This document shows positions 42,511 to 50,941 of a DNA stretch of 64,000 nucleotides, piece by piece; position 1 is the first letter of the stretch, and every line of letters starts with the position of its first letter. Both the position numbers and the translations under genes were made by a program. Under the pieces are notes generated by a model that was not told the origin of the DNA, did not search any database, and saw only the letters and a program-made list of their open reading frames with translations. Source of the stretch: Shimia biformata (GTDB lineage Bacteria > Pseudomonadota > Alphaproteobacteria > Rhodobacterales > Rhodobacteraceae); contig NZ_JAFEJK010000002.1 of NCBI RefSeq assembly GCF_016888515.1, positions 67,868-131,867 on the forward strand. Direction: 5' to 3'.

Positions 42511-43856
42511 GCGCCTCCTCCTGGGTTGTTGGACAGGGTCATCTGGCCGCCATGCGCCTCGACCACCTCGCGGACGATGGTCAGGCCAAGACCCGAGCCG
42601 ACCACGCCTTCCGCGTTTTCGCCGCGTTGGAAGCGTTCGGTGATGCGGGCCATTTCGGTTGCCGGAAATCCCGGCCCTGTGTCGCGGATGTCAATCCGCG
42701 CACCCCGCGCCGTGGCGCTGACATCGACGGTGACGCGTGCGCCGTTTGGCGTGTATTTCACCGCGTTGTCGAAGACGTTTTGCAGAGCGTTCTGCAACAG
42801 TATCGCGTCGCCCTGAACCGTCACGCTGTCCATCCGCCCGGCAGCGATGTCGATCTCTTTCATGTCTGAGAGCGGGTGAAGGCGTTTGATGCTGTCACGG
42901 GTCAGCTGCGCAAGGTCGATCTTCTCACGCAGCAGCGTGTCCAGCCGGAACGTGACCATCGCGTGATCCAGAAGCTGTCCCGCCGTGCGCGAACTGTCGT
43001 CAATCGCGTGGATCATCTCGCGCAGGGCCGCCCGCGTCGCATCGTCGCCGCTGCGCCGCAGGGCAACCTCGGCCTTGGTGCGCACGATGGCCAGCGGCGT
43101 GCGCACCCGATGCGCGGCCTCGGCGATGAAATCCTCGGACCGGCTGAGCGATGTCCGAAGCCGCGCCATCAGCGAATTGAGCGAACTGACAAGCGGCGCC
43201 ATCTCAGAGGGCACCGGCGCCGCGACCGGGCGCAGGTCGGTTGGCCCGCGCCGCGACACGCTGGCGGTCAGCCGGTGCAGGGGCTGTGTGGCACTGCGCG
43301 AGATCACGGCCGACAACAGCACCGAGACCAGAAAAAACCCCGCCCCGATCCCAAGTGACGTGCGGTTGAACCGCGCCAGTGTCCGCTTCTTCCCGGCCAG
43401 GGTCTGTGCCACCGAAACAGTCAGCCATTTTTGCCCAAGGTCGGTCGAGACTGACCGCCGCACCGTGGCAATCCGCACCTCTTCGCCCAGAAAAGTCGTC
43501 GACCGGAAGGCAGGCGCGGTCGGGCGGCTGCCCTCGGCGGCTGGCAGGTCGGCATAGCCGCTGAGGAATTCCTCGCCCAGCCGGATGGCATAGAACACCC
43601 GCTCATCCGTCACGCTGTCCAGCATCGACAGGGCCGCATAAGGCAGGTCGACATGCACCAACCCCCCTGCGGACCGGGCACTGTCGAGGATCGACAGGGC
43701 CGAGGCCGTCAGAACATTGTCCTGACTTTCCTCCGCCACCTGACGCGCCACCGACTGCATCACCAGATAGACGATCACCGTCAGCACCGCCGCCCCTGCC
43801 AGAAGCGACAACAGCAACCGCCGCCGGATCGAGCCCTTGATGAAGGGGCCACTCAT
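42480..43856 (-). CDS. tctE: TctE-like sensor histidine kinase
   Basis: A 458-residue membrane kinase. Helix 1 is at about residues 14-34 (LLLSLLAGAAVLTVIVYLVM), then a periplasmic 2CSK_N sensor domain, helix 2 at about 168-190, HAMP, and the phosphoacceptor H249 in AAHRVRTPLA. The ATPase domain has NVFDNAVKYTPNG, DTGPGF and GSGLGLTIV. It overlaps the regulator gene by four bases. It should phosphorylate the adjacent response regulator when tricarboxylate is present. Confidence 0.9.
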   Translation of the reverse strand: MSGPFIKGSIRRRLLLSLLAGAAVLTVIVYLVMQSVARQVAEESQDNVLTASALSILDSARSAGGLVHVDLPYAALSMLDSVTDERVFYAIRLGEEFLSGYADLPAAEGSRPTAPAFRSTTFLGEEVRIATVRRSVSTDLGQKWLTVSVAQTLAGKKRTLARFNRTSLGIGAGFFLVSVLLSAVISRSATQPLHRLTASVSRRGPTDLRPVAAPVPSEMAPLVSSLNSLMARLRTSLSRSEDFIAEAAHRVRTPLAIVRTKAEVALRRSGDDATRAALREMIHAIDDSSRTAGQLLDHAMVTFRLDTLLREKIDLAQLTRDSIKRLHPLSDMKEIDIAAGRMDSVTVQGDAILLQNALQNVFDNAVKYTPNGARVTVDVSATARGARIDIRDTGPGFPATEMARITERFQRGENAEGVVGSGLGLTIVREVVEAHGGQMTLSNNPGGGACVTLQFPQS

Positions 43857-44518
43857 GCCAACTCCAGCTTGTAACCCAGGCCGCGCACGGTGGTGATCTT
43901 GACAGACGACCCCTGCAGATGCCGTCGCAACCGCCCGACATAGACCTCGATGGCGTTTTCCGACACCTCCTCGTCATAGGAAAACAGCCGGTCCACCAGC
44001 GCGGATTTCGAGAATATCTGACCCGGCGCGGCCGAAAAAACCTCGAACAGGCGCAGTTCGCGGGTGCGCAGCTGGATGTCTTTCCCGGCCACTTTCAGCG
44101 TGCCCGAAAGCGAATCAAAACTGGCATCCCCCAACGCGATAAGGTTCCGCGCCGCGCCCCCGCGCCGCCTCAGAACTGCGCGGCAGCGCGCTTCCAGCTC
44201 GGAAAAATCGATCGGTTTTATCATGTAATCATCCGCGCCAAGGTCGAGGATTCCGACCCGGTCCGAAACTTCCGACCGCGCCGTCAACACGATGACAGGC
44301 GTCCTCGACTGGCGCTCTCGGTGGCGGGCAAGAAAGCTGCGCCCATCACCATCGGGCAACATAATATCCAGTAATATCAAGTCGTAATCCGTCGTGGCCG
44401 CAAAATCCCATGCGGTTTCCAGATCGCCCGCGTGGTCAACCACATGCCCGTCCAACTTCAGCCGGTCCACCACCGCCTCGGCCAGCTGTCGATTGTCCTC
44501 GATCAACAGGAACCGCAT
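43853..44518 (-). CDS. tctD: TctD-like response regulator (OmpR family)
   Basis: A 221-residue regulator with a receiver domain (phosphoacceptor D51 in LILLDIMLP, K about 101 in DDYMIKPID) and an OmpR winged helix (about residues 125-221, RTRELRLFEVFSAAP). Start ATG 44518 follows GGGAGGA; the open frame reaches far upstream into tctC and is not real. It is divergent from tctC, and three TGTCAGCTTT-type repeats lie between. It likely activates tctCBA. Confidence 0.9.
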   Translation of the reverse strand: MRFLLIEDNRQLAEAVVDRLKLDGHVVDHAGDLETAWDFAATTDYDLILLDIMLPDGDGRSFLARHRERQSRTPVIVLTARSEVSDRVGILDLGADDYMIKPIDFSELEARCRAVLRRRGGAARNLIALGDASFDSLSGTLKVAGKDIQLRTRELRLFEVFSAAPGQIFSKSALVDRLFSYDEEVSENAIEVYVGRLRRHLQGSSVKITTVRGLGYKLELA

Positions 44519-44545
44519 GTCTTTTCCTCCCACGCTGCTGGCCCG

Positions 44546-44579
44546 TGTCAGCTTTGTGTCAGCTTTCACAGTCAGCTTC
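44546..44579. promoter_or_regulatory. Three direct repeats, TctD binding candidate
   Basis: TGTCAGCTTT at 44546 and again at 44557, and AGTCAGCTTC at 44570. Spacings are 11 and 13 bases, about one helical turn, as OmpR-type regulators prefer. They lie 52-85 bases before the tctC start. Confidence 0.7.
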
Positions 44580-44630
44580 CCCTGACATGAGCGGCGAAGG
44601 CCGCGCTTGTCAAATGGGAGGAACCAACAG

Positions 44631-45605
44631 ATGACATTCAACATGGGCCGCCGCGCCCTTCTTGCCGCAGCCGCGGCTTTCGCCATCTCCGGGCCGGTTT
44701 CGGCTGAACCGATGGTCGACAGCATCCACTTCCTGATCCCCGGCGGGGCAGGCGGCGGCTGGGACGGCACCGCGCGCGGCACAGGCGAGGCACTGACGGC
44801 CTCGGGGCTGGTCGGCACCGCGTCTTATGAAAACATGTCGGGCGGCGGTGGCGGCAAGGCCATCGGCTATTTGATCGAGAACGCAGACAGCCAGCACGGC
44901 ACGCTGATGGTGAACTCGACCCCGATCGTGATCCGCTCGCTGACCGGCGTCTTCCCGCAAAGCTTCCGAGACCTGACCCTGGTGGCCGGGACCATCGGCG
45001 ACTATGCCGCGCTGGTCGTGTCCAAGGACAGTCCGATCAACTCGATGGCCGACCTTTTGGCGGCCTATGACGCCGACCCCGCCAACACCGCAATCGGTGG
45101 CGGTTCGGTTCCCGGCGGCATGGACCACCTCGTTGCTGCGATGGTGATGGAAGCCGCCGGCAAGGACGCGCTGGGCGTCAAATACATCCCCTATGACGCG
45201 GGCGGCAAAGCCATGGCCGCGCTTCTGTCGGGCGAGATCAAGGCGCTCTCGACCGGTTTCTCCGAAGCGGTCGCGCTGGCCGACGCGGGTGAGGTGAAAA
45301 TCCTTGGCGTCACTTCGGACGAGCGTGTCGCGGCCTATGCCGACGCGCCGACCATGAAGGAACAGGGCATCGACACAACCTTCGTCAACTGGCGCGGGTT
45401 CTTCGCGGCCCCGGGTCTGCCCGAGGACAAGCTGGCGATGTATCAGGACGCGATTGCCAAGATGTACGAGACCCCGGAATGGGAAGCTGTGCGCGCCCGC
45501 AACGGCTGGGTCAATATCCACAATTCCGGCGATGACTTCCGCGCCTTCCTCGAAGCGCAGGAAAAGGCCATCGGAGATCTGATGAAGAAGCTCGGCTTCC
45601 TCTGA
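44631..45605 (+). CDS. tctC: Tripartite tricarboxylate transporter binding protein TctC
   Basis: A 324-residue periplasmic binding protein. The signal peptide is MTFNMGRRALLAAAAAFAIS, cleaved after SAE near residue 27. The IPGGAGGGWDGTARGTG segment marks the true TctC branch; the common orphan Bug proteins read differently there. GGSVPGGMDHLVA and PYDAGGKAMAALLSGEI follow. It should bind citrate or a similar tricarboxylate. GGGAGGAAC precedes the ATG at 44631. An intergenic repeat block separates it from tctB. Confidence 0.9.
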   Translation: MTFNMGRRALLAAAAAFAISGPVSAEPMVDSIHFLIPGGAGGGWDGTARGTGEALTASGLVGTASYENMSGGGGGKAIGYLIENADSQHGTLMVNSTPIVIRSLTGVFPQSFRDLTLVAGTIGDYAALVVSKDSPINSMADLLAAYDADPANTAIGGGSVPGGMDHLVAAMVMEAAGKDALGVKYIPYDAGGKAMAALLSGEIKALSTGFSEAVALADAGEVKILGVTSDERVAAYADAPTMKEQGIDTTFVNWRGFFAAPGLPEDKLAMYQDAIAKMYETPEWEAVRARNGWVNIHNSGDDFRAFLEAQEKAIGDLMKKLGFL

Positions 45606-45620
45606 TCACCTGACAGGTGC

Positions 45621-45669
45621 GAGGGGCGCTGCCCCTCGCGCTCCCCGAGGTATTTTCGGCAAGAGGAAG
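45621..45669 (-). repeat. Roseobacter-type intergenic repeat, copy B
   Basis: Inverted relative to copies A and C: GAGGGGC-GCT-GCCCCTC (45621-45637) then CTCCCCGAGGTATTTTCGGC and AAGAGGAAG. It begins 15 bases after the tctC stop. The region 45670-45777 between copies B and C holds no supported gene. Confidence 0.8.
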
Positions 45670-45777
45670 GGGGAACGCACCGCGTCCCCCCGACAGGAAG
45701 TCACCTTCCCCTTGCACGGTCATCGGCTCCTCAGCCTGTACCGTGCCGCCAGGTTAGCGTGGAGAGGTTAACAACCG

Positions 45778-45842
45778 CTTTCCTCCTGCCGAAAATACCT
45801 TGGGGTGAATTGGCCGCAGGCCAAGAGGGGCAACGCCCCTTT
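45778..45842 (+). repeat. Roseobacter-type intergenic repeat, copy C
   Basis: CTTTCCTCCTGCCGAAAATA then CCTTGGGGTGA, an inner hairpin TTGGCC-GCA-GGCCAA (45810-45824) and terminal GAGGGGC-AAC-GCCCCT. It faces copy B and ends about 20 bases before the tctB ATG. Confidence 0.8.
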
Positions 45843-45863
45843 CCCGACAAAAGGAGAAAACCG

Positions 45864-46346
45864 ATGGCACTGGATCGCTGGATCGCGATGGTCATCCTCG
45901 CCGCTGCGCTGGCCTATGGTTATGCCGCTTTCTTCACCATGGATCATCTGCTGCCGCCCTTCATGCAGCGTAACCCGATCTGGCCCAGCACCTTCCCCAA
46001 GATCCTGTCGGTGCTGGCGATCCTGACATCGCTGGTGATCGTGCTGGGGCTGGAAAAGCCCGAGACCACGGACAAGGTCCCGGATATCGATTACCGCCGT
46101 CTGGGTGAATACAACCTGGTTCACGCCATACTTCTGCTGGTGCTGATGGTTGCCTACGCGCTGCTCTTGCGTCCCGCCGGGTTTCTCTGCGCCACTTTAG
46201 GTTTCCTGACCTTGGGCGCGGTGATCCTTGGTGAGCGCAAGTTTCACATCCTTCTGCCAGTCGCGGCGCTGGCCAGTTTCGTCGTCTGGTACCTGGTCGA
46301 CGCCGTCCTGGGTATCTTCCTGCGGCCCTGGCCGTTCTTTCTGTAA
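45864..46346 (+). CDS. tctB: Tripartite tricarboxylate transporter small permease TctB
   Basis: A 160-residue membrane protein with four helices, the TctB size. It starts MALDRWIAMVILAAALAYGY, and the later PIWPSTFPKILSVL segment is typical. ATG 45864 follows AAAGGAGAA; the longer frame runs through repeat C. It lies 12 bases before tctA and forms the small membrane subunit. Confidence 0.87.
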   Translation: MALDRWIAMVILAAALAYGYAAFFTMDHLLPPFMQRNPIWPSTFPKILSVLAILTSLVIVLGLEKPETTDKVPDIDYRRLGEYNLVHAILLLVLMVAYALLLRPAGFLCATLGFLTLGAVILGERKFHILLPVAALASFVVWYLVDAVLGIFLRPWPFFL

Positions 46347-46358
46347 GGAGGCCACGAG

Positions 46359-47876
46359 ATGATCGAGGGACTCATGATCGGCCTCGGGGCCGCGTTTTCC
46401 ATCCAGAACCTTCTCATGGTTGTTGCCGGCTGTCTGATCGGCACCTTCATCGGTATGCTGCCGGGGCTTGGGCCGATGTCGATCATCGCTATCATGATCC
46501 CGGTGGCGATCACCATCGGCGACCCTTCGGCGGCGCTGATCCTGCTGGCGGGGGTCTATTACGGCGCGATCTTCGGCGGCTCGACCTCGTCGATCCTGCT
46601 CAATGCGCCGGGGGTCGCGGGCACGGTTGCAACCAGTTTCGACGGCTACCCGATGGCGCGGCGCGGGCAGGGGGGCAAGGCGCTGACCATTGCCGCCATC
46701 GCGTCCTTCTGCGGTGGCACTATCGGCGCAGTCCTGTTGATGGTCTTTGCGCCGATGCTGTCCACCGTCGCGCTTCTGTTCCACTCGGCGGAATATTTCG
46801 CGCTGATGGTGGTCGGTCTTTCCGCCATCGCCGCTTTTGCCGGCACCGGTAATGTCGCCAAGGCCGTTCTGATGACGCTTCTCGGTCTGATCATGGCCAC
46901 GGTGGGCGAGGGCGCCCTGTTCAACATGCCGCGCTTCACCATGGGGTTGATGGACCTGCAATCGGGTTTCAGCTTCATCACGCTGGCGATGGCGATGTTT
47001 GCCCTGCCCGAGGCGCTGTTCCTTGTTCTGAACCCCGCGCGCTCGGCCCAGTCGGGCGACAGCGGCAAGATCGAGAACCTGCGCATCACCCGCGAAGAAG
47101 GCCGCAAGATTGCTCCGGTCATCGGGCGTCAGTCGATCCAGGGTTTCTTCATCGGTGTCTTGCCGGGGGCCGGGGCGACCATCGCGTCCTTCCTTGGCTA
47201 CGCGGTCGAGCGCAACATCGCCACGAAAGAGGAACAGGAAGAGTTCGGCAAGGGCTCGATCAAGGGGCTGGCCGCGCCCGAGACCGCCAACAACGCCGCC
47301 TGCACCGGGTCTTTCGTGCCGCTTCTGACGCTGGGCATTCCCGGCTCAGGCACGACGGCGATCCTGTTGGGCGCGCTTCTGGCGCTGAACGTGACGCCGG
47401 GGCCGCGCTTGATGGTGGACGAGCCCCAGATCTTCTGGGCCGTGATCATCTCGATGTATATCGGCAACCTTGTCCTCTTGGTGCTGAACCTGCCGCTGAT
47501 CCCCTATATCGCCAAGGTGCTGGCGATCCCGCGCAACTACCTGATCCCGTTCATCCTGTTCTTCACTTTGATGGGCAGCTACATCGGCCAGAACAATGCG
47601 ACCGAGTTGCTGATCCTTGTCGGCATGGGGGTTGCCGCGACGGTGCTGCGCTTTGCCGACTATCCGCTGGCGCCCTTGTTGATCGGCTTCATTCTGGGCC
47701 GGATGCTGGAAGACAACTTTGCCCGGTCGATGCAGCTTTATGATGGTGTGGGTTTCATCCTCGACAGACCGATGACGCTGGGACTTCTGGTCATTGCGGT
47801 CTTGCTGGTGATCGTGCCCAGCTATCGCGCGCGCCGTGCGCGGGCACGGGCCAGGGGGGTGGCGGATGGCGACTGA
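46359..47876 (+). CDS. tctA: Tripartite tricarboxylate transporter large permease TctA
   Basis: A 505-residue permease with about twelve helices. IGTFIGMLPGLGPM near residue 28, FGGSTSSILLNAPGVAGT near residue 68, and the second glycine-rich GVLPGAGATIASF near 266 and LGIPGSGTTAILLGALL are classic TctA motifs. GGAGG precedes the start. Its end overlaps the CaiB start by eleven bases, tying transport to the CoA-transferase. Confidence 0.93.
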   Translation: MIEGLMIGLGAAFSIQNLLMVVAGCLIGTFIGMLPGLGPMSIIAIMIPVAITIGDPSAALILLAGVYYGAIFGGSTSSILLNAPGVAGTVATSFDGYPMARRGQGGKALTIAAIASFCGGTIGAVLLMVFAPMLSTVALLFHSAEYFALMVVGLSAIAAFAGTGNVAKAVLMTLLGLIMATVGEGALFNMPRFTMGLMDLQSGFSFITLAMAMFALPEALFLVLNPARSAQSGDSGKIENLRITREEGRKIAPVIGRQSIQGFFIGVLPGAGATIASFLGYAVERNIATKEEQEEFGKGSIKGLAAPETANNAACTGSFVPLLTLGIPGSGTTAILLGALLALNVTPGPRLMVDEPQIFWAVIISMYIGNLVLLVLNLPLIPYIAKVLAIPRNYLIPFILFFTLMGSYIGQNNATELLILVGMGVAATVLRFADYPLAPLLIGFILGRMLEDNFARSMQLYDGVGFILDRPMTLGLLVIAVLLVIVPSYRARRARARARGVADGD

Positions 47877-49053
47877 ACCGCTGGCTGGCATCCGCGTTCT
47901 TGACCTGACCAATGTGCTGGCCGGACCCTATTGCTGTTATCACTTGGCACTGATGGGGGCCGAGGTCATCAAGGTCGAGCGTCCCGGTTCCGGCGACCTC
48001 GCCCGCGTCCTTGGGGCCGATCCCCAGCGAAACGCGCAAGGCATGGGCATCAGTTTCCTTGCTCAGAACGCGGGCAAGAAATCGGTCACGCTGGACATGA
48101 AAGCGCCGCGCGGCAAGGCGTTGTTGAAGCAGCTGGTCAGAACCGCCGACGTGCTGGTCGAAAACTTCCGCCCCGGCGTGATGGACCGGCTTGGGCTGGG
48201 GCCGGACGTGCTGAGGGCCGAAAACCCCCGCCTGATCTATTGTGCCATCAGCGGGTTTGGCCAGACCGGGCCGCGCAGAGGCGACCCCGCCTATGACCAG
48301 ATCGTGCAGGGCATCAGCGGGGTGATGTCGATCACCGGCGCGCCCGACACGGCCCCCTATCGTGTCGGCTATCCGCTGGCGGACACGGTGGGCGGTCTGA
48401 CAGCCGCCTTTGCCATCGCCGCGGCCCTGAACGCCAATCCGCGCGGCGCAGTTCTTGATATCTCGATGACAGAGGCGGTGATCTCGACCATGGGCTGGGT
48501 GGTGTCGAACCACCTGATCGGTGGTCTGCCCCCGGCGCCGCATGGGAACGAGAACACGACCTCGGCCCCTTCGGGGACGTTTCAGGCCGCCGACGGACCG
48601 ATCAACATCGCCGCCAACCGGGACGAACAATGGCAGGCGCTGGCATCCCATCTGGGGCGCGACGACCTGTTGGCGGACCCCGACTATGCCACCCGCGAGG
48701 ACCGCAAGCGCAATCGTCACGCCCTGCGCGCGGCCCTGGAGGACACTCTGAAAACCCGGCCCGCCGCCGACTGGGTCCGCGAGCTGAACGCGTTGGGCGT
48801 GCCCTCGGGCCCGGTTCTTGGCGTGGCCGAGGCGCTGGCAGATCCGCAGCTTGCCGGGCGCGGTCTGATCGGTTCGGTGGACATGGACGGGCAAGAGGTC
48901 AGGCTGTCGGGCAGCCCCGTCGTCATGGACGGCACCCGCCCGATGCCGAATACACCGCCGCCGGAACTGGGCACGGACAATGATGACGTCTGGGCCGGGA
49001 TTGGCCTTGAACCGGATGAAATCGAACAGCTGAAAAACGAGGGCATCCTATGA
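47866..49053 (+). CDS. CaiB/BaiF family CoA-transferase (copy 3, tricarboxylate-linked)
   Basis: A 395-residue class III CoA-transferase. IRVLDLTNVLAGPYCCYHL, MGAEVIKVERPGSGDLAR, and the probable catalytic D144 in DPAYDQIVQ are visible. It belongs to a different branch from the pair at 16402 and 31553 (DPAYD instead of PGQDLL). It overlaps tctA upstream and the citryl-CoA-lyase gene by four bases downstream. The likely role is to charge the imported tricarboxylate with CoA, for example from succinyl- or acetyl-CoA, before cleavage. This is inference from gene order. Confidence 0.87.
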   Translation: MATEPLAGIRVLDLTNVLAGPYCCYHLALMGAEVIKVERPGSGDLARVLGADPQRNAQGMGISFLAQNAGKKSVTLDMKAPRGKALLKQLVRTADVLVENFRPGVMDRLGLGPDVLRAENPRLIYCAISGFGQTGPRRGDPAYDQIVQGISGVMSITGAPDTAPYRVGYPLADTVGGLTAAFAIAAALNANPRGAVLDISMTEAVISTMGWVVSNHLIGGLPPAPHGNENTTSAPSGTFQAADGPINIAANRDEQWQALASHLGRDDLLADPDYATREDRKRNRHALRAALEDTLKTRPAADWVRELNALGVPSGPVLGVAEALADPQLAGRGLIGSVDMDGQEVRLSGSPVVMDGTRPMPNTPPPELGTDNDDVWAGIGLEPDEIEQLKNEGIL

Positions 49054-49826
49054 GCGACGTTTCCGACTGGTGGTCCACCGCGATCATCGACATGGAGCCC
49101 GGGCGCATCGCATTGCGTGGCCACCCCATCGAGGATCTGATCGGCAACCTGAGTTTTGCACAGATGATCTGGCTCATGCTGCGCGGTGATACGCCCGACC
49201 CGGTACAGGCGGCGCTGTTCGAGGCGGCGCTGGTTTCGGCTGTGGACCACGGCCCGCAGGCGCCTTCAATCGCGGCGGCGCGGATGGCGGTGACCTGTGG
49301 TCTGCCGCTGAACAATGCGATGGCAAGTGCCGTCAACATGCTGGGCGATGTGCATGGCGGGGCCGGGGAACAGGCGGTCGAGCTTTATCACCACGTTGCC
49401 GCCCAACAGGGTGACATTGACGCCGCTCTGGACACGTGGATCGCCACGCGCGGCAAGATCATCCCCGGTTTCGGCCATCGCTTTCACACCCCGACCGACC
49501 CGCGCGCGCCCCGCCTGATGGCCTTGGTGACCGAGGCGGTGGATGCCGGAGTTTGCGCGGGGCAGTTCATGAAGATCGCCACCGGGATAGAGACCGCGCT
49601 TCACGCCCGCAAATCCCGCCCCATCCCAATGAATATCGACGGGGCGACGGCGGTGATCTATGCCGAACTGGGCTTTGCGCCACCCTTGGCGCGCGGGCTG
49701 TTCTGCCTGTCGCGCTCGGTCGGCATCCTTGCCCATGCCTGGGAGCAGACCGAACAGGGCGGCCGCAACAAGGGGCCGACCCCGCCCAAGTATCGCTGGA
49801 CCTACACCGGCCCTCAGGGGCGATAG
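49050..49826 (+). CDS. Citryl-CoA lyase-like (short citrate synthase family)
   Basis: A 258-residue protein of the citrate synthase fold, far shorter than citrate synthase (about 430). The active-site set is kept: histidine in GDVHGGAGEQ, histidine in GFGHRFH with the DPRAP arginine, and the aspartate in MNIDGATAVIYAELG. Short members include citryl-CoA lyase, which splits citryl-CoA to acetyl-CoA and oxaloacetate. Behind tctCBA and a CoA-transferase that function fits well; a methylcitryl or other alkyl-citryl thioester is also possible. Its 3' end overlaps the convergent gci gene by 13 bases. Confidence 0.8.
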   Translation: MSDVSDWWSTAIIDMEPGRIALRGHPIEDLIGNLSFAQMIWLMLRGDTPDPVQAALFEAALVSAVDHGPQAPSIAAARMAVTCGLPLNNAMASAVNMLGDVHGGAGEQAVELYHHVAAQQGDIDAALDTWIATRGKIIPGFGHRFHTPTDPRAPRLMALVTEAVDAGVCAGQFMKIATGIETALHARKSRPIPMNIDGATAVIYAELGFAPPLARGLFCLSRSVGILAHAWEQTEQGGRNKGPTPPKYRWTYTGPQGR

Positions 49827-50941
49827 TTTTCCAGCGTATCGCGGTTGATCTCGATCCCCAGACCCGGCCCGTCGGGCACCGCAACCAAGCCGCTTTCATG
49901 CGTCAGCGGGCTGGTCAGCACTGTCTGGCGGAACGGCATCTCGGTCTGGTCAAACTCCAGCATCGGCTGCAGCGGTTCGGGGCGTGGCGGGTTCGGGGGC
50001 AGGGCCGACAGGAACTGAAGCGAGGCCGCAAGCTGCACGCCCGTCCCCCAGACATGCGGCACAAGCCGGACGCCATGCAACACACACATGTCCGAAATCC
50101 GCTTGGCCTCGGTAAACCCGCCAGTGCCGCAGATATCCGGTTGCAGGATGTCGATGCAGCGTTTCTCGACCGGACCCTTCATGCCCCATGACCCATGCCA
50201 CGTCTCGCCGCCCGCCACCGGGATCGGCTGGCCGCGGCGCACGTCGACATATCCGTCCAGAAGTTCCGGCAGGACCGGTTCCTCGAACCATCCGATGCCG
50301 TATTGCGCCGCCTCGCGCCCCAGCGCGATCGCTTCGGCGACGGTGAACCCGTGGTTGGCGTCGATCATCAGTTTCATGTCCGGCCCGATCGCGTCGCGGC
50401 AGCGCTTGATCACCTCAAGGTCCTCATCTACGTCGAAGCCAATCTTGATCTTCGCCGCGCCAAAGCCTTCCGCCTTGTAGCGCGCCAGTTCTGCCGGCAG
50501 GTCGGTGACCCGGTCCAGCCCGTCCTTGCGGAAGCCGCCGGTGGCATAGGCCTCGATGCTCTCGCGGAACCGCCCGCCCATCAGGGTCGAAACCGGCACC
50601 CCCCATGCCTTGCCCTTGATGTCCCACAGCGCGATGTCGATGCCGGAAAGCGCGGTGATCGTCAGCCCGCGCTGCCCCTGGTCGCGGAAGGCGTGATAGG
50701 TCTCAAGCCAGCGTTTTTCCGTCTCCAGCGGGTTCTGCCCGATCAGGTGGCCCGCCATGCCCTCGACAATCGCGGCGTTCAGCCGGGCCGGACCCAGACA
50801 CTCGCCCCAGCCTGTGATCCCGACATCGGTTTCCACCTCGACAAGGACATGGGTGCGGGTGCTGAACCCCGAGGACGCGCTTTCGAAATAGGTGTCCAGC
50901 TTATGTTCCAGAAGATGGGTGCGGATGGCGGTGATTTTCAT
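49814..50941 (-). CDS. gci: D-galactarolactone cycloisomerase-like (enolase superfamily)
   Basis: A 375-residue enolase-superfamily enzyme. The start MKITAIRTHLLEHKLDT, WGECLGPARLNAA, FRDQGQRGL, IDIALWDIKGK and GGETWHGSWGM resemble the Agrobacterium Gci protein closely. Active-site residues are the KIKIG lysines, VIDANHGF-type metal aspartate (MIDANHG), WFEEP, GGE, and the PHVWGTG histidine. Gci converts galactaro-1,4-lactone to a keto-deoxy acid in oxidative galacturonate use. It is last in the long TRAP-to-gci operon and overlaps lysE-type gene start by four bases. ATG 50941 is the family start. Confidence 0.85.
   Translation of the reverse strand: MKITAIRTHLLEHKLDTYFESASSGFSTRTHVLVEVETDVGITGWGECLGPARLNAAIVEGMAGHLIGQNPLETEKRWLETYHAFRDQGQRGLTITALSGIDIALWDIKGKAWGVPVSTLMGGRFRESIEAYATGGFRKDGLDRVTDLPAELARYKAEGFGAAKIKIGFDVDEDLEVIKRCRDAIGPDMKLMIDANHGFTVAEAIALGREAAQYGIGWFEEPVLPELLDGYVDVRRGQPIPVAGGETWHGSWGMKGPVEKRCIDILQPDICGTGGFTEAKRISDMCVLHGVRLVPHVWGTGVQLAASLQFLSALPPNPPRPEPLQPMLEFDQTEMPFRQTVLTSPLTHESGLVAVPDGPGLGIEINRDTLENYRP

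Noticed and set aside
49050-49826. Citrate synthase GltA
   Set aside because: Only 258 residues, lacking the large N-terminal part, and located behind a tricarboxylate importer.
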